Source: QALR01 sp045124015 (GTDB lineage Bacteria > Bacillota > Clostridia > Oscillospirales > CAG-272). Taken from it: a stretch of 6,052 bases of DNA. Positions 1 to 6,010 of the stretch are shown here, in pieces. Both the position numbers and the translations under genes were made by a program. Each line of letters starts with the position of its first letter. Within the stretch, counting starts at the first letter, position 1. The notes beneath the pieces were generated by a model. It saw only the letters and a program-made list of their open reading frames with translations, was not told the origin of the DNA and made no database searches. The stretch covers positions 1 through 6,052 of the forward strand of contig JBGVLA010000190.1 in NCBI GenBank assembly GCA_045124015.1, given 5' to 3'.

Positions 1-1081
1 TGCTGCTACCTATGAAGCCGACCTCGTCTCCGACGTTTTTAACGAAGGATATCTCTTTGACGCCGTCTATTTTCAGAGCTTCTTCCGCGCCCGAAATGCT
101 TTTTATCGTTCCGCAAGATGTATTAAAATATCGAATAGCACTACCCTTATTGAACTTTTTTTCAATATCGGGCTTTTCACCACAAGCAATTTTTATAGTG
201 GCAGCAATCATATCGATGCCTGTTGAAAGCGGAATCAAATGCGTTGTAATGCAATCTCCTCCCATACGGGCACCAAGCTCTACCATTTTCGGACCATCTT
301 TCGTAAGCATGATTTCAACATGAGCAGGACCATTTTTGATGCCAACAGCTTTCACAGCGCGACACGCCAAATTTCTTATCTTTTCAAGATCTTTTTCGTC
401 AAGTCTGCTGGGCTGATTGTGTCCCATTTCCACAAAGTGGGGCGCGCCCGTAGTGAGCTTGTCCGTTACGTTGAGAACGTGGGGCTCACCGTCGGTCGTG
501 ATTATCTCAACGCTGACCTCGGGACCTACCATGTACTCCTCGACGATAACGCCACCGCTTCTGCCATTTTCCGAACTGTACGCAATGGCATCGCGCAGTT
601 CATCTTCATTATGAATAAGCATTACACCGCGGCTACCTGAATTATCGGTAGGTTTGCTGATGCAAGGGAAAGAGATCTTATCGATTACATTTTCAAGCTC
701 AGTTGGTGTAGACAAGATGAAATACCACGGATGCTCTACTCCGCAGGCTTCAAAAGCCTTTATCATCTCGCCCTTGTCCGTCGATTTTATCGCCGTATCC
801 ATGGTAATTCCGGGCAAAGAGCAAACTTCTGCCGCTTTTGCGATAGAGCGCATGGGCATGTCCGTGGCGAGAGTCATTATGCCATCAGGGGCAAATTTTT
901 TCGCCGTTTCAGCAACACCGTCGATATCTATCGTGCTGATATTAAAAAATTCATCCGCTAGCGGCACTCCAACCGCGTTGGGATTGTAATCTATGACACC
1001 GACATAATATCCCATCTCTTTTGCTTTTTTTATCGCAGGAAGTTGAAGAATAGATGCCCCTATAATAAGTAATTTTTTCAT
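1..1081 (-). CDS. ATP-grasp ligase of glycan cluster (3' end outside window)
   Basis: The first 360 residues of an ATP-grasp enzyme; no stop is reached before the left edge. Residues 3-33 form a Rossmann-like pre-ATP-grasp segment (LLIIGAS, then VIDYNP). The ATP-grasp fold follows: a nucleotide-loop motif KPTDNSGSRGV at 143-153, VEEYMVGPEVSVE at about 180-192, and metal/ATP ligands in HVEIML (E256) and VELGARMGGD (E268, R272). Such enzymes activate a carboxylate as acyl phosphate and join it to an amine or thiol. There is no signal peptide or membrane segment, so it should be cytoplasmic. Its ATG overlaps the TGA of the upstream sugar transferase (ATGA), with GAGG at 1095-1092, so it is probably translationally coupled. 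Following an amino-sugar aminotransferase and a phosphoglycosyl transferase, it may acylate the new amino group with an amino acid or other acid; that is inference. Its substrate cannot be read from sequence. The family call is firm; a carbamoyl-phosphate-synthase-like or D-Ala-D-Ala-ligase-like label would be generic annotation only. Confidence 0.88.
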   Translation of the reverse strand, partial: MKKLLIIGASILQLPAIKKAKEMGYYVGVIDYNPNAVGVPLADEFFNISTIDIDGVAETAKKFAPDGIMTLATDMPMRSIAKAAEVCSLPGITMDTAIKSTDKGEMIKAFEACGVEHPWYFILSTPTELENVIDKISFPCISKPTDNSGSRGVMLIHNEDELRDAIAYSSENGRSGGVIVEEYMVGPEVSVEIITTDGEPHVLNVTDKLTTGAPHFVEMGHNQPSRLDEKDLEKIRNLACRAVKAVGIKNGPAHVEIMLTKDGPKMVELGARMGGDCITTHLIPLSTGIDMIAATIKIACGEKPDIEKKFNKGSAIRYFNTSCGTIKSISGAEEALKIDGVKEISFVKNVGDEVGFIGSS

Positions 1082-1740
1082 TTATTGCTTACCTCAGTCG
1101 GTTCTTTTTCCGTTTTTACAGTTCCTTGTTCTTTTGCTACGTCAGGCGTAACATAGATGTTTTCTCTTTTCAAAACAGAGAAAACCGTTTTGAAAAGTAT
1201 CTTGATATCCAGCCAAAGAGAAATATTTTCAACATAATAAATGTCGTTTTCCATCTTTTTGTCGCTTGTGATAGAATTTCGATAATAAGCCTGGCTATAG
1301 CCTGTTATTCCGGGACGGACTTCAAGTCTCTTTTTGTGAGGTTCATCGAGAAGATCATATCCCTTGTAGTTTGTTGTAAGATGAGCACGAGGTCCGATGA
1401 AACTCATATCACCTTTCAGCACATTCAAAAATTGAGGAAATTCATCGATACTTGTTTTGCGAATAAAACGACCAACTTTAGTAACTCTCGGGTCGTTGTC
1501 GCCATTATATGTAGAACCATCTGCGTTTTTGATATCGGGTGCGTTTACTTTCATAGAACGGAGTTTGTACATTTTGAACACTTTTCCTTTTTTGCCCAAA
1601 CGAGGAGCATTATAAAAAACAGGCCCTTTATCCGTAAAATAAATAATTGGAGCAAAAATTACAATCAGTAAAAGAACAAATGGAAGTGCAATAAGAGACA
1701 GAATAATGTCAAACAATCTTTTGAAAAATTTATATACCAT
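1078..1740 (-). CDS. Monotopic phosphoglycosyl transferase (PglC/WcaJ-type sugar transferase)
   Basis: A 220-residue bacterial sugar transferase, expected to move a sugar phosphate from a nucleotide sugar to undecaprenyl phosphate at the inner face of the membrane, the first membrane step of glycan assembly. Residues 6-10 (FKRLF, then D11) and the hydrophobic stretch 12-35 with a central LP (P20) match the re-entrant membrane helix of the small monotopic class. The catalytic Asp-Glu pair is D99-E100 in KTSIDEFPQ. GDMSFIGPRAH (110-120) and RPGITGYSQ (142-150) are the other family blocks. The usual PRP motif is PRA here. The tail after about residue 198 is hydrophilic and Lys/Glu-rich. Length fits the catalytic-domain-only forms rather than the long WcaJ type. 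The start is set by AAGGAG at 1754-1749, 8 nt upstream of the ATG, which overlaps the aminotransferase stop by one base (TAATG). The sugar is probably the amino sugar made by that enzyme (inference). Confidence 0.93.
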   Translation of the reverse strand: MVYKFFKRLFDIILSLIALPFVLLLIVIFAPIIYFTDKGPVFYNAPRLGKKGKVFKMYKLRSMKVNAPDIKNADGSTYNGDNDPRVTKVGRFIRKTSIDEFPQFLNVLKGDMSFIGPRAHLTTNYKGYDLLDEPHKKRLEVRPGITGYSQAYYRNSITSDKKMENDIYYVENISLWLDIKILFKTVFSVLKRENIYVTPDVAKEQGTVKTEKEPTEVSNK

Positions 1741-2942
1741 TATATGTACTCCTTCAAAATTTCTGTATATTTCTCAATCACATAATCTACTTCCTCATCA
1801 GTGAGGCATGTATGAAGCGGGAGAGAAATTTCATTCACGAAATTATTATACGCATTGGGATAATTCTTGATATCAAAGCCAAGGTTCTTGTATGCCGTAT
1901 GCATGGGAAGCGGCTTGTAATGTACGTTGCAAGCAACGCCCTGCTCTGCCATCTTGATGATGATCTCGCATCTCTGATCGTGGTTTATACCGGGAACTCT
2001 CGTAAGATAGAGGTGTCCCGAAGATTCATGGTCATCGGTATAATGGTCGAGAGTTTTCACGCCATGCGGACGGAGCGCCGCATCGAATTTGTTGATAATT
2101 TCTTTTCTTCTGGCAAGCATTGCGGGATAACGCTTCATCTGCATAAGACCGATCGCCGCCACAACATCTGTCATATTACACTTATACCAAGGCCCAACGA
2201 TGTCATATTCCCAAGCACCAAGTTGTGTTTTTGCAAGTGCATCCTTGGATTGACCATGCAAGGAAAGAAGCTGAAGCTGCTTATAAATCGCTTCATCATC
2301 AATACCGGGAATGGTGCGCCATGTCAAAGCACCGCCTTCTGCAGTTGTAAAGTTTTTAACTGCATGGAAAGAGAACGACGAGAAATCCGCAACGCTTCCA
2401 AGCATCTTGCCGTGATATTTCCCACCAAAAGAATGAGCAGTATCTGCCATGATCGCAACTCTGCCAAGTGCTTCCTGAATCTTAGAAGCAGGCTTAAAAA
2501 TACCTTTTTTCTTTTCTACGATTTCAAAAATTTTGTCATAATCGCAAGGAATACCTGCAATATCTACAGGAATGATCGCTTTGGTTTTGTCCGTGATAGC
2601 AGCTTCAAGAGCGTCATAATCCATTTCCAAGCTATCTTTTTGCGTATCAACCATGATGATCTTTGCGCCTGTATGATAAATAACCGAGGCAGATGCCGTA
2701 TATGTATAAGCCGAGGTAATGACTTCATCACCCGGACCAACGCCAAGAACATGCAATGCCATTTCTGCACAAGCAGTCTGGGAGTTCAAGCATACACATT
2801 TTTTTATACCGACATATTCAGCAATCTGTCTTTCGAGTTCTTTGGTTCGAGGACCTGTCGTGATCCAACCCGATCGCAACGCTTCAGAAACTTCTTGAAT
2901 CTCAAGTTCCGAAATATCAGGGGGTGAAAATTTGATGTTCAT
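1740..2942 (-). CDS. DegT/DnrJ/EryC1-family PLP sugar aminotransferase
   Basis: A 400-residue fold-type I PLP enzyme that transfers an amino group, usually from glutamate, to a keto nucleotide sugar. Numbering from the chosen start: GWITTGPRTKELE (25-37) is the family N-terminal signature; NSQTAC (53-58) lies in the cofactor phosphate region; ADTAHSFGG (166-174) carries the pyridine-binding Asp167; SFHAVKNFTTAEGG (191-204) carries the Schiff-base Lys196; NMTDVVAAIGLMQ (256-268) and HYKPLPMH (341-348) follow. About 15 extra residues around 148-160 (KPASKIQEA region) precede the Asp motif compared with ArnB-like members. I chose the ATG at 2942 because GAGG at 2953-2950 sits 7 nt upstream; an in-frame ATG at 2957 would add five residues but has AGGA directly against it. 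It is first in the operon, behind the 3044-3072 promoter. ArnB, PglE and PseC are related, but the sugar and the position aminated (probably C4) cannot be decided here. Confidence 0.94.
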   Translation of the reverse strand: MNIKFSPPDISELEIQEVSEALRSGWITTGPRTKELERQIAEYVGIKKCVCLNSQTACAEMALHVLGVGPGDEVITSAYTYTASASVIYHTGAKIIMVDTQKDSLEMDYDALEAAITDKTKAIIPVDIAGIPCDYDKIFEIVEKKKGIFKPASKIQEALGRVAIMADTAHSFGGKYHGKMLGSVADFSSFSFHAVKNFTTAEGGALTWRTIPGIDDEAIYKQLQLLSLHGQSKDALAKTQLGAWEYDIVGPWYKCNMTDVVAAIGLMQMKRYPAMLARRKEIINKFDAALRPHGVKTLDHYTDDHESSGHLYLTRVPGINHDQRCEIIIKMAEQGVACNVHYKPLPMHTAYKNLGFDIKNYPNAYNNFVNEISLPLHTCLTDEEVDYVIEKYTEILKEYI

Positions 2943-2949
2943 AAGCATA

Positions 2950-2953
2950 CCTC
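2950..2953 (-). promoter_or_regulatory. Ribosome binding site deciding the aminotransferase start
   Basis: GAGG within AGAGGT, read on the minus strand, lies 7 nt before the ATG at 2942. This spacing favours that start over the in-frame ATGs at 2948 (1 nt from the motif) and 2957 (upstream of it). Confidence 0.6.
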
Positions 2954-2998
2954 TCATTCCTGCTTTATTACTTTTTTGTCATAAAATATAATTTTCAT
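2954..2998 (-). other. Possible 14-codon leader ORF upstream of the aminotransferase
   Basis: Inside the predicted leader RNA there is an ATG at 2998 opening a 14-residue frame, MKIIFYDKKVIKQE, closed by TGA at 2956-2954. An AGGGA lies just 4 nt before it, a short spacing. The TGA overlaps the alternative aminotransferase ATG at 2957 (ATGA), and the SD of the preferred start follows immediately. It could couple translation into the operon, but so short a frame in AT-rich DNA may be chance. It matches no leader peptide I know, and no attenuator hairpin is evident. Confidence 0.2.
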
Positions 2999-3043
2999 AC
3001 TTTCCCTATCAAAGAAAATAAATAGGCAATTTATCTACTTATT

Positions 3044-3072
3044 AGTATAATACAAATCATACCATTTGTCAA
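3044..3072 (-). promoter_or_regulatory. Sigma-A promoter of the aminotransferase operon
   Basis: Read on the minus strand: -35 TTGACA (3072-3067), a 17-nt spacer, and -10 TATACT (3049-3044). The -35 is perfect and the -10 has 5 of 6 consensus bases. Transcription should begin near 3037, giving a leader of about 95 nt. The DNA upstream of the -35 is A/T-rich, as in UP-element promoters. It should read through all three leftward genes because they overlap with no terminator between them. Confidence 0.8.
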
Positions 3073-3244
3073 CAGTACAATTTAGATATATTCCATAATA
3101 AAAATTATCTATTTTTTACAAAATTATGAACAAAACCTATTTTTGGGTCATAAAAAACATTCAAATTCATATATTAAATATACAAATTTAAGCGCAGAAA
3201 TTATATATTAGATACAAAAACATCCAAAATAATTCATTTCCCTA

Positions 3245-3273
3245 TAGACAACGACCGCAAATTATGATATCAT
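3245..3273 (+). promoter_or_regulatory. Sigma-A promoter with extended -10 for the 189-residue sugar transferase
   Basis: -35 TAGACA (3245-3250), a 17-nt spacer, and -10 TATCAT (3268-3273), each with 5 of 6 consensus bases, plus an extended -10 TGA at 3265-3267. Start of transcription is expected near 3280, about 25 nt before the ATG. The -10 lies in a perfect 10-bp palindrome, ATGATATCAT (3264-3273), which could be a coincidence of the extended -10 or part of an operator. Confidence 0.65.
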
Positions 3274-3304
3274 AAGGATCACATTATTTCTAAAAGGACA
3301 CCTT

Positions 3305-3874
3305 ATGTATCAACATATCATTAAAAATCTTCTTGACCGAATTTTTGCAATACTTTTGATCCTATTTCTTGCAATTCCCATGCTTTTGATTGCAGTGCTC
3401 GTAAAAATCACATCGCCGGGTCCTGTTTTTTTCAAGCAAATTCGCCTCGGTCTTCACAAAAAGCCTTTTCAAATCATAAAATTTCGCACGATGAAAAATG
3501 ATGCGCCCCATAATATTCCCACACCGCAATTCACCGAATCGAAAAAATGGATCACAAAAACAGGGGCATTTCTTCGCCGAACCAGCTTAGACGAGCTCCC
3601 TCAACTCATCAATATCGCCGCAGGAGACATGAGCTTTGTCGGGCCACGTCCATCGCTTGGCAACGAAGAGAATTTGATCTCCGAGCGAGATCGATATCAT
3701 GTCTACAACTATAAACCGGGGCTCACAGGATGGGCGCAGATCAACGGTCGCAATTCCATCGATATACAAACAAAAGCAAAGCTTGACAAAGAATATACGC
3801 AAAAAATCAGTTTTATCTTTGATTTGAAGTGTATAGCCAAAACATTTCGCGTCATCATACAAGAAAAGCAATAA
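3305..3874 (+). CDS. Short monotopic phosphoglycosyl transferase (PglC-type sugar transferase)
   Basis: A 189-residue catalytic-core-only sugar transferase, expected to start a lipid-linked glycan by placing a sugar phosphate on undecaprenyl phosphate. Residues 6-36 give the basic/amphipathic start (KNLLDR) and re-entrant hydrophobic helix with P25. SPGPVFFKQIRLG (37-49) and KFRTMK (59-64) follow, then the catalytic pair D96-E97 in RTSLDELPQ, the intact GPRPSL block (113-118), and KPGLTGWAQINGRNSI (137-152), all close to family consensus. The ATG has AAAGGA at 3293-3298, 6 nt upstream. It is divergent from the aminotransferase operon and has its own promoter. It differs clearly from the 220-residue transferase, keeping PRP and WAQINGRN where that one has PRA and YSQAYYRN, so it is unlikely to be a recent duplicate. 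No good terminator follows it: at 3906-3919 there is only a 4-bp stem without a T run, so some read-through into spoIIID is possible. The sugar donor is unknown. Confidence 0.94.
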   Translation: MYQHIIKNLLDRIFAILLILFLAIPMLLIAVLVKITSPGPVFFKQIRLGLHKKPFQIIKFRTMKNDAPHNIPTPQFTESKKWITKTGAFLRRTSLDELPQLINIAAGDMSFVGPRPSLGNEENLISERDRYHVYNYKPGLTGWAQINGRNSIDIQTKAKLDKEYTQKISFIFDLKCIAKTFRVIIQEKQ

Positions 3875-3959
3875 ACCACAAATATAATCAACAATAATAT
3901 ATATCGGTACAATTCCGAAAAGAATGAGCGCTCCCCTTCCTTCATCACATTCCTTCGAT

Positions 3960-3988
3960 TCATAATTGATTGTTTTTTTGCATATAGT
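3960..3988 (+). promoter_or_regulatory. Possible sigma-E-type promoter of spoIIID
   Basis: TCATAAT (3960-3966), a 14-nt spacer, and CATATAGT (3981-3988) resemble the Bacillus subtilis sigma-E elements (KMATATT and CATACAHT), with 6 of 7 and 6 of 8 matches. Transcription would start near 3995, about 30 nt before the TTG at 4025. This suits spoIIID, a classic sigma-E gene. The call rests on gene identity plus pattern, so it is moderate. Confidence 0.5.
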
Positions 3989-4010
3989 AATACAAACAAG
4001 GCAATGGATC

Positions 4011-4015
4011 GGAGG
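4011..4015 (+). promoter_or_regulatory. Ribosome binding site favouring a TTG start for spoIIID
   Basis: GGAGG lies 9 nt before TTG at 4025. The in-frame ATG at 4004 precedes this motif, so the motif would lie inside the coding region if that ATG were used, and nothing SD-like lies before it. Confidence 0.65.
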
Positions 4016-4024
4016 CATTTTCTT

Positions 4025-4291
4025 TTGAAAGGAATCGTGGAAGAACGAGCCATCAAGCTCGGAGAACATATCGTAGAAAACAAGGATACCGTCCGCCGTA
4101 CAGCTATGAAATTCGGCATCAGCAAATCAACCGTACATAAAGACGTAACAGACCGCTTAAAGCAGATCAATCCTTATCTGTATCGTGAGGTTGGGCTCAT
4201 TTTGGAACAAAATAAGCAAGAGCGCCATATGCGCGGCGGAGAAGCGACCAAGCAAAAATACTTACAAATGAAGGAATTTTCCAAGAAATAA
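4025..4291 (+). CDS. spoIIID: Sporulation transcriptional regulator SpoIIID
   Basis: An 88-residue DNA-binding protein which, in the mother cell of sporulating Bacillota, activates and represses genes of the sigma-E regulon and helps switch to sigma-K. The helix-turn-helix spans about residues 22-45, with the hallmark FGISKSTVHKDVTDRL (30-45). INP (48-50) and the basic C-terminal block RHMRGGEATKQKY (67-79) are SpoIIID signatures matching the B. subtilis protein (RHLRGGEATK there); total length is close to its 93 residues. I start at TTG 4025: GGAGG lies 9 nt upstream and the resulting MKGIVEER aligns with the family N-terminus (MHDYIKER in B. subtilis). An ATG at 4004 would add seven unmatched residues. 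In B. subtilis spoIIID is followed by mbl; here a terminator follows and no mreB-like gene is seen. A possible sigma-E promoter lies just upstream, and autoregulation is known in B. subtilis. Confidence 0.95.
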   Translation: MKGIVEERAIKLGEHIVENKDTVRRTAMKFGISKSTVHKDVTDRLKQINPYLYREVGLILEQNKQERHMRGGEATKQKYLQMKEFSKK

Positions 4292-4292
4292 G

Positions 4293-4321
4293 CAAAACAG
4301 CGAGCATAGCTCGCTGTTTTG
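4293..4321. terminator. Bidirectional intrinsic terminator between spoIIID and GH20
   Basis: A perfect 13-bp inverted repeat (4293-4305 with 4309-4321) around an ATA loop. Its GC-rich core is AGCGAGC/GCTCGCT, flanked by AAAA and TTTT inside the stem; a T-rich run (GTTTATTT) continues to the right. Read leftwards, TTTTGCTTATTT gives a comparable U-rich tail. It begins two bases after the spoIIID stop and lies 35 bases beyond the GH20 stop, so it can end both convergent transcripts. Confidence 0.88.
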
Positions 4322-4355
4322 TTTATTTCTTTGTCATTTCACAATGCGTATCAGA

Positions 4356-5975
4356 TCAAACAATATTCGAAGAGATCATTTCTGCCCAAGAGGGGATATA
4401 GGTATCCTTCATCAGCAAAAGCTTTTCTTCCAGCTCTGCGATCTCCGCAATTTCACCGTTTACATAGGAAAGAAGTCTTTCCTTACAGTTTTCAAGACGG
4501 CGGGAAAGTCCGCCAAGGCGCGCATCGTGAATCTCAAAGCCATAGGTTTTATTGATGGCATACCACTGCTGACGGAACGCCTTATAAAATGTATCAAGAC
4601 GCGTAATGCATTCCGTATAATCCTGCTCCGCCAAGGCGCGTAGTCCTTCTTTGTCGCCCATCTCGTAGCATGCACGAGTCTTTTTTGCAAGCAAGAGCTT
4701 ATAGCTCAGCACATCCGAAAGGCAAGCCATCGTTTCATACAAAAGCCCATAGGTCTTACTTTCCTTTGCGTGCGCGTGCAAGCGCTTTGCGTAGTCTGCC
4801 ATAAGAGAGGCATCATCTGCCGCAAGGTTTGCGCTCATCGCGCCGAGGAATGGGTCATCGTAAAGATGCGTTTTGCAATAGTTACAAGCGCTATGCTGGA
4901 AATACGGAGATTCCACGGGAACGTTTTCTCCGAAAATATAGTTCGGCAGATCAAGATCCATGAAATCATCAAAGCGTTCACCTGTGATTTCGTAAAATCT
5001 CGCTTTCATTTCCGCTTCGGGAAGATCATCCGCAAGTGCGGCAATATGCATCAGTGCAGGAAGCACGGCTTCATATGCACATTCGCCGCCGTTATCGCCC
5101 CAAAGCGTGAAAAACGCCTCGCGCACACCGTTTTCAACACAACACGGAATCGCTATGGCGTTTCTCTTGATGCTGTAACGGTTATGCGGAGAAAAAGTTC
5201 CCCAAGTCCATGCGCCACCCGAAAACCACACATTGGGAGAAAGATTTTTCGAGGATTTCATCATCGAATCGTAACGCTTGGGGTCTGTTGCGAAATAATC
5301 CCAATAGACCGTCGCGCAGTCCTTCGGCACGTTTTCCACAATTTCAGTGGGAAATTCCTTGACGTCCTCGGTGCAGAAAACACCGGGAGCAAGATTAAAG
5401 AAAAGGTCATTGGCAAGAAGCATCGTTTCAAAGCCGTATTTTCTTGCGATCTCGCAAACACGGTTCAAATGCTTCAAAAGAAGTGCGTAACGATCGGTAA
5501 ATCCATGCATATCGAGGTATTTGCCAAGTCCGATATGATGTGCTTCATCATAACCGAGATGCACACGGCGCGAGGTAAAGGTCTTCGCAAGCGTTTTGAA
5601 CATATTTTCGATCAGCTCATAGGTACGCGGCTCATCAACAAGCAAGATATCGTCGATATCGAATACTTGATGCCGATATGCACGCCAACGCTTCAAGGTC
5701 GCAAGGTGCGCAAGCGTCTGAATGAACGGAATCAGCTCAATTCCCCGCTCTGCCGCGTAACGGTCAAGCTCACGAAGCTCATCCATCGAATAACGGCCAC
5801 GCTGATAACCGAAATATGGCTCGTTTTCCACCTCATAGGTGTCTTCCGTATAAAGCATCACCACGTTATAACCCATCTTGGCAATCACATCGAAAAAGCG
5901 TTTAAGACCTTCCACGTTCGGAACGGCATCACGAGAGCAGTCGATCATCACGCCCAAAGAATCAAAATGTTTCAT
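4356..5975 (-). CDS. GH20 beta-N-acetylhexosaminidase, GH20C-like, lacking the usual N-terminal domain
   Basis: A 539-residue exo-glycosidase expected to release terminal beta-linked GlcNAc or GalNAc by substrate-assisted catalysis. The TIM barrel begins almost at once (LGVMIDCSRDAV, 7-18). It carries YTEDTYEVE (42-50), PFIQTLAHL (83-91) and the catalytic Asp-Glu D143-E144 in HLGYDEAH. Aromatic subsite candidates lie in VYWDYF (223-228), GGAWTW (253-258) and LWGDNGGE (291-298). From memory, this layout resembles pneumococcal GH20C, whose helical C-terminal region also appears matched (RLGGLSRRLENCKERL, near the end). Most GH20 enzymes have an alpha/beta domain before the barrel; here it is absent. 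The start is secure, with GGAGGAG at 5990-5984, 8 nt upstream of the ATG. No signal peptide or anchor is seen, so it is cytoplasmic and would act on imported or recycled oligosaccharides. It is a single-gene unit with its own promoter and the shared terminator. Exact linkage preference is unknown. Confidence 0.9.
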   Translation of the reverse strand: MKHFDSLGVMIDCSRDAVPNVEGLKRFFDVIAKMGYNVVMLYTEDTYEVENEPYFGYQRGRYSMDELRELDRYAAERGIELIPFIQTLAHLATLKRWRAYRHQVFDIDDILLVDEPRTYELIENMFKTLAKTFTSRRVHLGYDEAHHIGLGKYLDMHGFTDRYALLLKHLNRVCEIARKYGFETMLLANDLFFNLAPGVFCTEDVKEFPTEIVENVPKDCATVYWDYFATDPKRYDSMMKSSKNLSPNVWFSGGAWTWGTFSPHNRYSIKRNAIAIPCCVENGVREAFFTLWGDNGGECAYEAVLPALMHIAALADDLPEAEMKARFYEITGERFDDFMDLDLPNYIFGENVPVESPYFQHSACNYCKTHLYDDPFLGAMSANLAADDASLMADYAKRLHAHAKESKTYGLLYETMACLSDVLSYKLLLAKKTRACYEMGDKEGLRALAEQDYTECITRLDTFYKAFRQQWYAINKTYGFEIHDARLGGLSRRLENCKERLLSYVNGEIAEIAELEEKLLLMKDTYIPSWAEMISSNIV

Positions 5976-6010
5976 GTCATCATCTCCTCCGAGAATTCAT
6001 TATCGTTTTC

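Larger units (their letters stand above)
2943..3304. other. AT-rich divergent intergenic region between two glycan transcription units
   Basis: About 360 bases with no convincing protein gene. It contains the leader of the leftward aminotransferase operon (about 95 nt from the predicted start site to the ATG at 2942), the leftward promoter at 3044-3072, a strongly A/T-rich stretch at about 3073-3240, and the rightward promoter at 3245-3273. Two copies of ATATATTA (3169-3176 and 3203-3210) lie 34 bp apart on one strand; in such AT-rich DNA these may mean nothing. No tRNA, riboswitch or strong hairpin was recognised. Confidence 0.7.

Noticed and set aside
1..1000. Several plus-strand open frames of up to about 130 codons across the left end
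   Set aside because: They are antisense to the ATP-grasp gene, whose minus-strand frame is open for 360 codons with clear family motifs; the plus-strand frames show none.
1812..2927. A 371-codon plus-strand frame opposite the aminotransferase
   Set aside because: It is long but Cys/Arg/His-rich with no recognisable motif. The opposite strand carries all the DegT signatures, so this is a shadow frame.
3169..3210. Two ATATATTA copies 34 bp apart in the divergent spacer
   Set aside because: The surrounding DNA is almost all A and T, so such repeats arise by chance; there is no longer conserved arm.
3906..3919. Short stem TCGG/CCGA after the 189-residue transferase
   Set aside because: Only 4 bp with no following T run, too weak for an intrinsic terminator.
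3989..4001. Possible SpoIIID binding site (ACAAACAAGG) at the spoIIID start site
   Set aside because: It matches the loose WWRRACARNY-type consensus only partly, and the consensus is frequent in AT-rich DNA. Autoregulation is plausible but not shown by this match.
3587..4170. Minus-strand frames spanning the short transferase end and the start of spoIIID
   Set aside because: They are antisense to two well-supported genes and have no family signature or good ribosome binding site.
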